Assembly (NCBI GenBank): GCA_963763135.1
Contig: CAVXNJ010000012.1
Coordinates: 930,001 to 994,000 of the forward strand
DNA: 64,000 nucleotides
DNA from: JANMZO01 sp963763135
GTDB taxonomy: Bacteria; Actinomycetota; Acidimicrobiia; Acidimicrobiales; JANYDT01
Direction of reading: 5' to 3'
Below the pieces are notes generated by a model. It was not told the DNA's origin. It searched no databases and saw nothing but the letters and a program-made list of their open reading frames with translations. Position 1 is the first letter of the stretch, and every line of letters begins with the position of its first letter. A program made the translations under genes and the position numbers. Below are positions 36,810 to 45,738 of this stretch, in pieces.

Positions 36810-37446
36810 ACATCGACACCATGGCCCGTTCGAGGAACGAAGCGAGCGAGCTCCAATCGGTGCGTGACTGACCGACGAACGCCGGAATGCAGTTGGCGAT
36901 GAGGCCGAGAAGCGCGGTCGCCGCGAACGTCGGGTCCTCCATGCGATACAGACCCGAGCTGACGCCGTCGCTGTAGCGTTCGGCGAAGCGAGGCAGAAGG
37001 GCGTGGCGCAGGGCGATCTGGTCGGCGTCGGCACCCTCGTTGGGGGAACTCGGTCCGTCCCAACGCAAGAGCGCGCACATCAGACCGGGCGTGTCGGTGG
37101 TGCGGGCACAGACGACCCGGGCGAGCGTGGCGAGCGGGTCGGGGGAGCCACCGAATGAGCGTACGGTCTCTACAGCCGACGCCTCTTCCTGCTCGATGCG
37201 CTTCAGCACGAATCCCGAGACCGCCACCGCAATGGCGTCTTTGTCCTCGAAGTGCAGGTAGAAGGTACCGAGACCAACATCGGCGCGCTCCGTGATGGCG
37301 CTGATGGTGGCACCTTCAACACCGACTTCCGCGTAGGTTTCGGCGGCGGCGTCGAGCAAACGGCGCTTCGTGTGTTGTTTGCGACGTTCACCACGTCGCA
37401 GCGGTGCAACATTGTCCACCGTCTGATTGAGCTGATTTGTTAACAA
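36799..37446 (-). CDS. TetR-family regulator
   Basis: 215 residues from TTG 37446, which has a GGGGG run upstream. A start further up is possible but poorly protein-like. HTH: RRLLDAAAETYAEVGVEGAT, then ISAITERADVGLGTFYLHFE and DKDAIAVAV. The C-terminal ligand domain is divergent (LARVVCARTTDTPGLMCALL). Divergent from homospermidine synthase, which it may control. The palindrome TTGTTAACAA covers the start codon. Its last codons and stop are repeated in tandem downstream. Confidence 0.88.
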   Translation of the reverse strand: MLTNQLNQTVDNVAPLRRGERRKQHTKRRLLDAAAETYAEVGVEGATISAITERADVGLGTFYLHFEDKDAIAVAVSGFVLKRIEQEEASAVETVRSFGGSPDPLATLARVVCARTTDTPGLMCALLRWDGPSSPNEGADADQIALRHALLPRFAERYSDGVSSGLYRMEDPTFAATALLGLIANCIPAFVGQSRTDWSSLASFLERAMVSMFRR

Positions 37447-37778
37447 GGTTCCCCCTTGGAACGGTGCCGAAGTGGTGAAAGCATCGGCATGTGAAATCCA
37501 AACCTGAATGATTCTTCGCTCAGTAATTGCATGAGTGGTCCGTTCGGCCCATCTTGACGGCCAACTTTGGCCGAAATGGCCGTTCGGAACGACCCTTGAC
37601 GGAAACCCGCTAATGTCTTCACGCCGTCCACCGGGCCTGCTCAAGTTGAGTACGCGGTAGTGCCACAGACGGATCGTTGCTCGGCTCCCGCCGAATAGCG
37701 CGTCCCCTTCCCGCTGGTCCGTTGCCCGAAGTGACTTTCGTCACCAAGGCGGCGCTCGAACGTCAAGGAGGCTCCCCG
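37447..37778. other. Divergent promoter region between tetR and homospermidine synthase
   Basis: 332 bp without a convincing gene. The only strong local signals are TTGTTAACAA at its left border and AAGGAGG, the ribosome binding site of the downstream gene, at 37764-37770. Confidence 0.5.
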
Positions 37779-39260
37779 GTGGAGACCTTTGCAACACGTG
37801 TGCCCTTTGAGGGCAAGATCCTTATGCTCGGCTGCGGCTCGGTCGCACAGTGCACCCTCCCGCTGCTTCTTCGCCACGTCGCGCGGCCAGACCAGATCAC
37901 GGTCATGGACTTCGTCGACAACCGCCATCGCATCGAAGCCGAGCTGACTGCCGGCGTCTCCTACGTAATAGACCGGGTCTGGCAACACAACCTGAGCGAC
38001 GTGCTCGGCAAGTACCTGAGCACCGGCGACATACTGATCGACCTGGCCTGGAATATCGACGCCTGCGAGATTCTCCAGTGGTGCCACGATGCCGGTGTCC
38101 TCTACCTCAACACGAGTGTTGAACTCTGGGACGCATACACCGACGCCGATCTGCAGGACCCCCGCGACCGTTCGCTGTACGTGCGACACATGGACGTCCG
38201 TCGGATGACTGCTTCGTGGTCGAAACCCGGACCCACCGCGGTCCTCGAGCATGGCGCCAACCCCGGCATGGTCTCGCACTTCACCAAAGACGCGCTGCGC
38301 ACCATCGCTACCCAAGCGTTGACCGACGGCCTCCTCGGCACCGACGCGGCCAACCACGTTGAGGTCGCCCTTTCGTCGGGTTCCTACAACGACCTGGCCC
38401 ACAATCTTGGCGTGAAGGTGATCCACATCGCCGAGCGCGACACCCAGATCACCGATAGGCCCAAAGAACCCGGTGAGTTCTGCAACACCTGGAGCGTCGA
38501 AGGCCTCTACGAAGAGGGAATTGCTCCCGCCGAACTTGGATGGGGCACCCACGAGCGTCGGATGCCCGACAACGCCTACGTGCACCAATACGGACCGAGC
38601 AACCAGATAGCGCTCGCCAAGATGGGAATGGACACCGTCGTGCGGTCCTGGACACCCCTCGGCGAAATCCACGGCATGGTCGTGCGCCACGGCGAGGCCT
38701 TCACGATCAGCGACCACCTCACGGTGTGGGACGGCGACCGCCCCGTCTATCGCCCGACCGTCCACTACTCGTACTGCCCCACCGATTCAGCCATCGCGTC
38801 GTTGCACGAACTTCGGGCGAACCACCTCGTCATGCCGCCCCGTGATCGTCAGCGCATTCTGAACAACGAGATCATCTCGGGTTCCGACGCCATGGGCATC
38901 CTGTTGTGCGGCCATCCGTACAAGAGCTGGTGGACCGGCTCGGTGCTCGACATCGACACGGCACGCTCCCTCGTTCCCGGGCAAAGCGCCACGACCGTCC
39001 AGGTCGCGGCGTCGGTCATGGCAGCGATCGTCTGGATGGTCGAAAACCCGGATCGGGGCGTCGTCGTACCCGATGACCTCGATTACGAACGCGTTCTGGA
39101 AGTGGCCAAGCCCTACCTGGGTGAGTACTACTCCAAGCCGGTCGACTGGACCCCCCTCGACAACCGCGCCGAAACCAACATCTTCGGCCGCTGGGCGCAA
39201 CCCACGATCCGCACCAACGACCCCGACGAAGCCTGGCAGTTCACTTCGTTCCTAGTCTGA
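37779..39260 (+). CDS. hss: Homospermidine synthase
   Basis: 493 residues from GTG 37779 with AAGGAGG 8 bp upstream. Rossmann motif ILMLGCGSVAQCTLPLLLRH near the start binds NAD. Then DLAWNIDACEILQWCHDAGV, HGANPGMVSHFTKDAL and the C-terminal catalytic domain (GPSNQIALAKMGMDTVVRSW). It transfers an aminobutyl group from putrescine or spermidine to make homospermidine. This polyamine is common in proteobacteria and unusual in actinobacteria. Single gene with a divergent TetR. Confidence 0.93.
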   Translation: METFATRVPFEGKILMLGCGSVAQCTLPLLLRHVARPDQITVMDFVDNRHRIEAELTAGVSYVIDRVWQHNLSDVLGKYLSTGDILIDLAWNIDACEILQWCHDAGVLYLNTSVELWDAYTDADLQDPRDRSLYVRHMDVRRMTASWSKPGPTAVLEHGANPGMVSHFTKDALRTIATQALTDGLLGTDAANHVEVALSSGSYNDLAHNLGVKVIHIAERDTQITDRPKEPGEFCNTWSVEGLYEEGIAPAELGWGTHERRMPDNAYVHQYGPSNQIALAKMGMDTVVRSWTPLGEIHGMVVRHGEAFTISDHLTVWDGDRPVYRPTVHYSYCPTDSAIASLHELRANHLVMPPRDRQRILNNEIISGSDAMGILLCGHPYKSWWTGSVLDIDTARSLVPGQSATTVQVAASVMAAIVWMVENPDRGVVVPDDLDYERVLEVAKPYLGEYYSKPVDWTPLDNRAETNIFGRWAQPTIRTNDPDEAWQFTSFLV

Positions 39261-39345
39261 GCTGATCCGCGCCGGGCCTCCCGCGACGTTCGGTCACAAA
39301 TGCCCGGTCAGCGGGAACATTCGTTCGAACGTTGGGAGCTAAGGG

Positions 39346-40257
39346 TCAGTTGACCAGCAGCTCGGCTAGGTCGGGGGGTTCGAGGAAGGCGTGTGGAGTC
39401 TTCGGGCCGTAGGAGTAGAGGAACTCGTGACCGGCCCATTCCTTTGGTCGATACGCCTCGGTGGACGTGATGCGGTCGATGTCGGCGGTGTATTCGACGA
39501 ACAGCCCGCTCGGATCTCGCAGGTACCAGAACCAGTTTGACCCGATCGCATGACGACCGAGACCCCATGCATGACGGTCGGGGTCCTGATCGACCATGAA
39601 CTGGCCACCGCGGACGACGTCGTCGATGTCGTCCATCTCGAAGGCGATGTGATGCGGATAGGCCGCCGGCCCCGCCTGAATCGCCAGGTTGTGGTGAAGT
39701 GCTCCGCACCGCGTGAACGCGATGATCCCCGGGATCTGGTCGCTGACTTCGAACCCGACGACCTCAGTGAAGAATCGCAGTGTTGTGGGTTGGTCCGGCG
39801 TCACCATGACCACGTGCGAAAGATTCGACGGCCGAACCGGCTCGTTCGTGAGCACGCTGTCCGCCGGAAGATCGAGACGCTCGACTCCTCCCGGTCGGTT
39901 CACCGACGTCGCCGCCCCGACGGCCGGGTAGGGCTCGACCACCGACACCTCGACGATCAGATCCGTCACTGGTTCCGAAAGCACCAACCGGGCCGCTGTC
40001 CGCTCCAACACGGAACCGAGCCCAACCGCTTCCACCCGATCGACTATCAGCTCAAGATCCTTCGAGTCGGACGCACCAACGCCGAAGCGCCGGAGAGTCC
40101 GCCGTCGAGCCGGTTCGAGCAAGAGCTGGCTTCCACCGTCGCGAGTGGCGAACCACCCGTCACCGGCATCGGTCAGCCCGAACTCGCGCATGAACGTTGA
40201 CGACGCTGACACATCGGGGACACCGACGGTGATCGAGGTAAGTCGATGAAGAGGCAT
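39346..40257 (-). CDS. Type I extradiol (catechol 2,3-type) ring-cleavage dioxygenase
   Basis: 303 residues, two VOC domains. The C-terminal catalytic domain shows the Fe(II) triad: H in LSHVVMVTPD, H in YPHHIAFEMDD and E in LFVEYTADID. It resembles 2,3-dihydroxybiphenyl or 3-carboxyethylcatechol-type dioxygenases, cleaving a catechol next to a hydroxyl. Divergent from a tetR gene whose operon carries an MhpA-like hydroxylase, so together they would hydroxylate and open an aromatic ring. No ring-fission hydrolase is adjacent. Confidence 0.88.
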   Translation of the reverse strand: MPLHRLTSITVGVPDVSASSTFMREFGLTDAGDGWFATRDGGSQLLLEPARRRTLRRFGVGASDSKDLELIVDRVEAVGLGSVLERTAARLVLSEPVTDLIVEVSVVEPYPAVGAATSVNRPGGVERLDLPADSVLTNEPVRPSNLSHVVMVTPDQPTTLRFFTEVVGFEVSDQIPGIIAFTRCGALHHNLAIQAGPAAYPHHIAFEMDDIDDVVRGGQFMVDQDPDRHAWGLGRHAIGSNWFWYLRDPSGLFVEYTADIDRITSTEAYRPKEWAGHEFLYSYGPKTPHAFLEPPDLAELLVN

Positions 40258-40262
40258 TGCCG

Positions 40263-40286
40263 AAATCTATATCGACTGATAGAAAT
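40263..40286. promoter_or_regulatory. Dyad between the dioxygenase and tetR genes
   Basis: TCTAT-N8-ATAGA is a perfect inverted repeat embedded in an AT-rich stretch between divergent genes. It is a good position for the adjacent TetR regulator to control both directions. Confidence 0.55.
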
Positions 40287-40390
40287 AGTCCATCGCCACG
40301 AGAACTTCTTCCGAGACAGCTGCACATTCGGCCCCCGCTTTCGAACATCGCAAACGACAGGCTCGTGCCGACGAGACGCGTACTGCGCTC

Positions 40391-41014
40391 TTGGATGCCG
40401 CGCTTGTCGAATTCGCCGCGCACGGCTTCGAGGGCGCATCGACGCGTGCGATCGCAGCGCGAGCCGGCACCCACCAGCCGCAGATCAACTACCACTTCGA
40501 ATCGAAAGACTCGCTCTGGCGCGAGTCGGTCGATCACCTCTTCGGTCGGCTTGACGCGTTGATCGACGACCACACCCAGGGTCGCAGCGCCCAACTCCAC
40601 GCGAAGCCGCGTCGTGGCCCAACCTCGGCTCGGGAGCCGGGCGAGATGCGTTCGGAGTTCGCCTTGCTCGTCAGCGGTTTTGTTCGCGCCGTGGCCCAGT
40701 TACCGGAACTCAACCGGATCATGGTGCAGGAAGCGACGATCGATTCGGATCGCCTGGCGTGGATCGTGGAACGGCACACCCGCTCCCGCTACCAAGCGCT
40801 CGTGGGACTCTGGCGCAATCTCCGCGACGCCGGCGAAGCTCGTGAGATCGACGACACGGTCTTCTACTACTCCCTTATCGGCGCCGCATCGTTGCCCTAC
40901 GTGAACTCACCCGAAGCCAGACACCTGGGTCGCACCACGACGACCGACCGATTTATCAGTGCACATATTAATGCTCTACTGCTCATGTTCTTGAAGGAGA
41001 CTAACAATGGTTGA
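40391..41014 (+). CDS. TetR-family regulator of the ring-cleavage module, start unclear
   Basis: 207 residues if TTG 40391 is used. The protein-like sequence continues upstream in frame (EHRKRQARADETRTAL precedes LLDAALVEFAAHGFEGAST) for about 30 codons without any ATG, GTG or TTG. So either TTG 40391 starts a slightly short protein, a rare start is used, or a base error hides the true start. HTH: IAARAGTHQPQINYHFESKD. Its 3' end overlaps the MhpA-like gene by 8 bp. Confidence 0.85.
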   Translation: MDAALVEFAAHGFEGASTRAIAARAGTHQPQINYHFESKDSLWRESVDHLFGRLDALIDDHTQGRSAQLHAKPRRGPTSAREPGEMRSEFALLVSGFVRAVAQLPELNRIMVQEATIDSDRLAWIVERHTRSRYQALVGLWRNLRDAGEAREIDDTVFYYSLIGAASLPYVNSPEARHLGRTTTTDRFISAHINALLLMFLKETNNG

Positions 41015-42497
41015 CTCTCTGCCCCAACCGTCGAGACAATCTGATCACGTTGACGTACTGGTCGTCGGGGGTGGTCCGGTTGGAGTTGCGACGGCGCTGC
41101 TCTTGGCACAACGGGGCTTCTCGACCCGAGTCATTGAAAGGGCCACCGAGATCTACGACCTGCCGCGAGCCATCGTGATGGACGACGAGATCCAACGGGT
41201 CCTGCAAAACGCGGGACTTACCGCCGGCCTACGGGCAATCACGACCCCTCTCGCAGGTGCGGAGTTCGTCAATGCCGACGGAGAACGGATCATCGGCGTC
41301 GAACTACCGGCCGATGCCAACTGGCCGCTCGGTCACCATCCCACCGTGGCGTACTACCAACCTGATCTTGAGGCGTTTCTCCGCGGTGCCGCTATCGGCG
41401 GCGGAGTCGATCTGCGCCTCGGAGCCGAAGCCACAACTGTGACGCAGGATGCCGCCGGTGTACGAGTGGAAGTTACGACCACCGCCACCGGCGCCACTGA
41501 AACACACACGGCCGACTGGCTGGTCGCAGCCGACGGCGCGGCCAGTCCGATCCGCAAAGGTCTCGGAATCGCGTTTGTCGATCAGGGTTTCGACCAGGGA
41601 TGGCTCGTCCTCGACGTGCGATTGAAACGACCGGTGCCGACGCTCCCCCGCTTCGTCCAGCAAATATGCGATCCCGCCCGCCCGACCACCTTCGTCGTCG
41701 GTCACGCCGACTACCGCCGCTGGGAATTCCAACTTCAAGGCGGCGAATCTGCGGAGGCGATGACGCAGCCCGAACTGGTGTGGGAACTCCTCAAGCCGTG
41801 GCTGACTCCCGACGACGCCGAGCTCATACGTGCGGTCGTCTACCGCTTCCACGCGACAGTGGCAAGTACTATGCGCGCAGATCGAATCTTTCTCGCCGGA
41901 GACGCCGCCCATCAGATGCCACCCTTCCTCGGGCAGGGTCTCTGTTCGGGGATTCGCGACGCAGCGAACCTGGCGTGGAAGCTTGCGATGGTTCGTGACC
42001 ACCACGCCAACCCGGCGTTGCTTGATACCTACGGCGAGGAACGGCTTCCGCACGCAGCAGGAGTCGTCGCCCACGCGGTGGATACCGGCAAACTCATCGA
42101 TCAACTGTCGGGCCGCACGACGACTGACACCGGCATCGACGCGGCCTACGGCGGGAGCCGCCCGTTCCCGAAGATTGAGCACGGGGTGCGATTCGGCGAT
42201 CACCCGATGACCGGCAAACAGCTACCCCAGCCGACCCTCGACGGCCGGCCGCTCGATGAATACCTCGGCGACGGGTTTGCGATTGTCGTCGAAGATGCTG
42301 GGGTTCCGGGTCTGGTTGCCGAGCGGTGGTCCGATTGGGCGAAGACCGTCGTAGTTCCCCCTGGAACATTTCCGGGCCTTCTCGTCCCGGAAGGCGCACT
42401 TATCGTCCGACCAGATCGCTACGTCGCCGCGGTCTGCGCCGACCAGGCCGCTTTGGCCACCGCAACGCAGGAAATTCATGCCCTTCTGGGCGTGTAA
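41007..42497 (+). CDS. FAD-dependent aromatic hydroxylase (MhpA-like)
   Basis: 496 residues, start with GAAGGAG upstream inside the tetR gene. Group A flavin monooxygenase: GxGxxG in VDVLVVGGGPVGVATALLL, the DG motif VAADGAASPIRKGLGI and the second FAD motif RIFLAGDAAHQMPPFLGQGL. The C-terminal thioredoxin-like domain is present (FAIVVEDAG, VVVPPGTFPG). It matches 3-(3-hydroxyphenyl)propionate hydroxylase (MhpA) in layout. It would supply the catechol for the dioxygenase at 39346. Confidence 0.9.
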   Translation: MVDSLPQPSRQSDHVDVLVVGGGPVGVATALLLAQRGFSTRVIERATEIYDLPRAIVMDDEIQRVLQNAGLTAGLRAITTPLAGAEFVNADGERIIGVELPADANWPLGHHPTVAYYQPDLEAFLRGAAIGGGVDLRLGAEATTVTQDAAGVRVEVTTTATGATETHTADWLVAADGAASPIRKGLGIAFVDQGFDQGWLVLDVRLKRPVPTLPRFVQQICDPARPTTFVVGHADYRRWEFQLQGGESAEAMTQPELVWELLKPWLTPDDAELIRAVVYRFHATVASTMRADRIFLAGDAAHQMPPFLGQGLCSGIRDAANLAWKLAMVRDHHANPALLDTYGEERLPHAAGVVAHAVDTGKLIDQLSGRTTTDTGIDAAYGGSRPFPKIEHGVRFGDHPMTGKQLPQPTLDGRPLDEYLGDGFAIVVEDAGVPGLVAERWSDWAKTVVVPPGTFPGLLVPEGALIVRPDRYVAAVCADQAALATATQEIHALLGV

Positions 42498-42539
42498 CGA
42501 TCTGTCGCTTCACAATTCCGCACACTTCGCAGGAGAACC

Positions 42540-43115
42540 ATGTCTGACCGCGCCGTCGATTCGAAACTCGTCAATGATCTGTTCGTGGAACGGTGGTCCC
42601 CGCGAGCGTTCTCCGACGAGCCCGTATCCGATGAGCAGCTTGCCGCGATCTTCGAAGCGGCGCGCTGGGCACCTTCGTGGATGAACAACCAGCCGTGGTA
42701 CTTCGTCTACGCCACCGACGGTCCAGACCGTGAGGCCATCCTCAACGTGTTCATGGAGTTCAACCGCGGTTGGGCCGCGAAGGCTCCAGTCGTCGGTCTC
42801 GTGCTGGCCAAGACCGCACTCGAAGGCTTCATGGCCCGCACCCGCGACTTCGACACCGGAGCCGCCACCATGTCGATGGCCCACCAGGCCTCGCTGCTCG
42901 GTCTCAGCATGCATCTCATCGGCGGTGTTGAGGTCGAAGCGGCCTTCGCGCTCACCGGCGCCGACCCGGCCACCACCCAGATTCTCGCGGGGTTCATGAT
43001 CGGCCACCGCGGTGACCCGACCAGCCTGCCCGAAGCACTGCAGAGCAAAGAGACCCCGAGCTCCCGCAAGCCCGCCTCGGAATTCGCGATCCGCGGCACA
43101 AAGTTCCCGTCCTGA
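42540..43115 (+). CDS. Nitroreductase-family protein
   Basis: 191 residues. FMN-dependent nitroreductase fold: ERWSPRAFSDEPVSDEQLAA (FMN-binding RSxRxF-like), ARWAPSWMNNQPWYFVYATD and GAATMSMAHQASLLGLSMHL. It reduces nitro, quinone or related compounds with NAD(P)H. It follows the MhpA-like gene by 42 bp with GGAG before the ATG, so it is likely co-transcribed. Its place in the aromatic module suggests quinone or nitro-aromatic reduction, which is not proven. Confidence 0.9.
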   Translation: MSDRAVDSKLVNDLFVERWSPRAFSDEPVSDEQLAAIFEAARWAPSWMNNQPWYFVYATDGPDREAILNVFMEFNRGWAAKAPVVGLVLAKTALEGFMARTRDFDTGAATMSMAHQASLLGLSMHLIGGVEVEAAFALTGADPATTQILAGFMIGHRGDPTSLPEALQSKETPSSRKPASEFAIRGTKFPS

Positions 43116-43172
43116 AATGAACCTGTCCTGAACATCTCAGGTCATCTCAGGTCAGGTCAGGTCACCTTGAAC
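43116..43172. repeat. Short repeats after the nitroreductase stop
   Basis: CTGTCCTGAA repeats the gene's TCCTGAA end once, followed by CATCTCAGGT-type copies and three CAGGT units. It is another small 3'-end duplication that carries the stop codon. Confidence 0.65.
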
Positions 43173-43201
43173 AAAGGCCGACACACACGGTGTCGGCCTT
43201 T
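43173..43201. terminator. Bidirectional terminator
   Basis: Perfect 12-bp stem AAAGGCCGACAC (43173-43184) with GTGTCGGCCTTT (43190-43201), loop of five, between the convergent nitroreductase and luciferase-like genes. Confidence 0.85.
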
Positions 43202-43222
43202 GTGCAGGATTTCCACGCACGC

Positions 43223-44227
43223 TTACGAAATTGCGGTGCGACGGACTTCCGGGATGATTTGGTCGAGGTAGACCCTCAACATCTCGTCGTCCCATGGGGC
43301 CCGCAGGGCGACGTTGATGTCGGTAGCTCCGGCCGCCTGATACTCCTTGATGCGCTCCACGGCCTGATCGGGTGTACCGAGAAGGCCACCACCCACGACC
43401 CGGTCATACCCGGGTCCCCACTGCGCCTTGAGCCGGTCGCTTTCGGCTTCCACTTCGCTCGCAGTGGCTCGCACGTTGAACGACAGGTTCACGCCACGAC
43501 GGATCGTTGACGGGTCTCGACCTTCGGTCTCGCACCAGCCGTCGAGCACTCCACTCAGTCGAGCGAACTCTCCGGGTGCGATGTACGCGGTGTTCCATCC
43601 GTCGGCATGACGCGCCACTAGCCGAAGCGTCTTGCGCTCACCGATGCCCCCGATCCAGATCGGCAACCGCTCCTGGACCGGCGCGGGAAGGCATGACGCG
43701 TTCTCGACCCGGAAGTGTTTCCCCGTGAACGTCGTGCGGTCCTGGGTCAGGAGACCGCGGATGATCTGCGTGGCTTCATCGACCATGTCGAGGCGCGGCC
43801 CGATACCCGGAAAGTCGTAACCGAACGCGATCGCCTCGGGCTCATGCCAGCCCCCGCCGAGGCCGAGTTCGAACCGGCCGTTGCTCAGGTGGTCGAGCGT
43901 GGTGGCGGCCTTCGCCAGCACGCCGGGCGACCGGTAGCCCACGTAGAACACGAGACATCCGAGCCGCGCATGCTCGGTTTCCGAGGCCATCGCACCCAGG
44001 ACCGTCAACGCTTCGTAGTGGTCGATGATGCCACCCTGGTTCGGCGCCTCATAGAGGTGATCCCACGCGGAGATCCAATCGACTTTGGGGTCGCACAGTC
44101 GCCAGGTCTCGCGCATCTTGGCCACTGACATGTTCTGCTGCCCGACGTGCACGCCGAGTCGGAGTCGAAACGGGCCGCGGCCATGGTGCTCGGTCAACGT
44201 ATTGCTCGCGTGAGTGCTGTCGGTCAT
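43223..44227 (-). CDS. Luciferase-like F420-dependent oxidoreductase
   Basis: 334 residues from ATG 44227 (MTDSTHASNTL); the frame extends 22 codons further without support. TIM-barrel of the LLM class, F420 type: HVGQQNMSVAKMRETWRLCD, ISAWDHLYEAPN, LGCLVFYVGYRSPGVLAKAA and GRFELGLGGGWHEPE, then the late GTPDQAVERIKEYQAAGATD. Substrate unknown. Convergent with the aromatic operon and divergent from the RidA gene. Confidence 0.88.
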   Translation of the reverse strand: MTDSTHASNTLTEHHGRGPFRLRLGVHVGQQNMSVAKMRETWRLCDPKVDWISAWDHLYEAPNQGGIIDHYEALTVLGAMASETEHARLGCLVFYVGYRSPGVLAKAATTLDHLSNGRFELGLGGGWHEPEAIAFGYDFPGIGPRLDMVDEATQIIRGLLTQDRTTFTGKHFRVENASCLPAPVQERLPIWIGGIGERKTLRLVARHADGWNTAYIAPGEFARLSGVLDGWCETEGRDPSTIRRGVNLSFNVRATASEVEAESDRLKAQWGPGYDRVVGGGLLGTPDQAVERIKEYQAAGATDINVALRAPWDDEMLRVYLDQIIPEVRRTAIS

Positions 44228-44283
44228 TGCGACATTTAAGTCGGTTCGAATCCGTTCGCGCCTATCGGCGGTAACGTGAGCCC

Positions 44284-44748
44284 ATGACCTCAACCCCCGA
44301 ACAGCGCCTCGTCGAACTCGGTATAAAGATCCCGCCGGCTGGTCCCCCGGCCGGACTGTTCCAAGGCGGTGTCATCAGCGGCAAGCTGCTGTTTCTTTCC
44401 GGTACCGGTCCGCTCCGTCCGGAAGGCGGCTTCATCACCGGCAAGGTCGGGGGAACCGTCAGTTTGGAAGAGGCTCGTGAGGCCGCGCGCTTATGCGGGC
44501 TCCAGCTCCTTCACAACATCAAAGCCGAAGTTGGATCGATCGACCGAGTCGTACGCGTCGTGAAACTGCTCGGCATGGTGAACTGCGCTCCGGGCTTCAA
44601 CAACACCCCCGCCGTAATCGACGGCTGCTCGCAGTTGATGATCGAGATCTTCGGCGAAGCCGGCCGCAGTGCTCGCTCCGCCGTTGGCATGAGCGAACTC
44701 CCCTTCGACATCTGCGTGGAAATCGAAGCCATCGTCGAACTCGTGTAA
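44284..44748 (+). CDS. RidA/YjgF-family protein
   Basis: 154 residues. RidA fold: LFLSGTGPLRPEGGFITGKV, ARLCGLQLLHNIKAEVGSID and VRVVKLLGMVNCAPGFNNTP. The classical catalytic Arg motif near the C-terminus (xxxRxAVGxxxLP) is present as ARSAVGMSELPFD. RidA members hydrolyse reactive enamines/imines from PLP enzymes. Divergent from the luciferase-like gene. Confidence 0.88.
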   Translation: MTSTPEQRLVELGIKIPPAGPPAGLFQGGVISGKLLFLSGTGPLRPEGGFITGKVGGTVSLEEAREAARLCGLQLLHNIKAEVGSIDRVVRVVKLLGMVNCAPGFNNTPAVIDGCSQLMIEIFGEAGRSARSAVGMSELPFDICVEIEAIVELV

Positions 44749-44793
44749 AACGACGGAACTCACCAGCTGCATTTCGACGCAGCGGAGGACCCC

Positions 44794-45537
44794 TCAATCC
44801 CGACGGTCGATGGCTTCGACGTGATGGTCGGAGCGGAGCCGAAGAACGAGGTCGGCGTTCGCCTTGGTCGGCGCGATGTGGTTGTGGAGGTTGGGGCCGT
44901 TGATCGCATCCCATACTCCCCTGGCCGTTTCCGATCGTTCGTCGGGGCTGAGCGCCACAAAGCGGGTGTAGAAGCTCGACGGATCGGATTCCGCTTCGAC
45001 GATCAGCTTCAGAAACCGACGCACGAACCAATCGATCACCACCTGTTCCTGCGCGTCGAGGTAGATGCGAAGGTCAAGCAAAGGGGCGTAGGCATCGCCA
45101 AGGATGTTGATCCCTTCGACGAGCACAATCTCCGGCAGATCGATCGTCTGCGTGCCTACGGTGTCGAACACTTCATGGGAATAGACGGGCACAACCGCCT
45201 GGTTCGCCGGTGAAGCCGCGGTGGTGAGGAAGCTCTGCAGCGCTGCGACGTCGTAGGTTTCGGGCAGACCCTTGTGGTACATCAGCCCGCGTGGCTCGAG
45301 AACAGCGTTCGGAAGAAGGAAACCGTCGGTACCCACCACGGCGGCCGACCGGTCAAACCGTGACCGGAGCTCTCCGGCGACGGTAGCGGCAAACGTGGTC
45401 TTCCCGACACTGACCGCTCCAGCCAGGCCGACCACGAAGCGTCGGCTGCGTTCCGCAGCAATGCGGCCGCTCCGGTCATGGATCTCGTCGAGGACCGAAA
45501 GAAAGAGCGTGTCGACCACGCCCCAATCATGGGCCAA
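44794..45537 (-). CDS. coaA: Type I pantothenate kinase-like protein, short N-terminus
   Basis: 247 residues with TTG start right after an in-frame stop; CoaA is usually about 310. P-loop GLAGAVSVGKTTFAATVAGE, TDGFLLPNAVLEPRGLMYHK, YSHEVFDTVG, ILVEGIN-like VLVEGINILG and NLHNHIAPTKANADLVL match CoaA closely. The first about 60 residues, helical in CoaA, are absent, and no other frame upstream supplies them. It phosphorylates pantothenate in CoA synthesis, or could be a relative with changed specificity. Confidence 0.8.
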   Translation of the reverse strand: MAHDWGVVDTLFLSVLDEIHDRSGRIAAERSRRFVVGLAGAVSVGKTTFAATVAGELRSRFDRSAAVVGTDGFLLPNAVLEPRGLMYHKGLPETYDVAALQSFLTTAASPANQAVVPVYSHEVFDTVGTQTIDLPEIVLVEGINILGDAYAPLLDLRIYLDAQEQVVIDWFVRRFLKLIVEAESDPSSFYTRFVALSPDERSETARGVWDAINGPNLHNHIAPTKANADLVLRLRSDHHVEAIDRRD

Positions 45538-45738
45538 GAATCACCCGGCTGTCGACGGGCCCGGGAAGTTCCGGTCATCAGGCCGGTTCCCGATCTTTGA
45601 CAGCGCTCCCGGCCAGCCAGCGCGTTGCACACCGAACACGAACAAGTCCCGTGTCCACGAACATGTTCGCTGACCACAAAGCTGCGCGGCGCACAAACCG
45701 GCGGTGTGATCGGTAAAACGGCGGGGTAGCGTGGGGAA

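Noticed and set aside
37437..37446. Palindrome TTGTTAACAA as a TetR operator
   Set aside because: Ten bases and a single copy overlapping the start codon; too short to claim without conservation.
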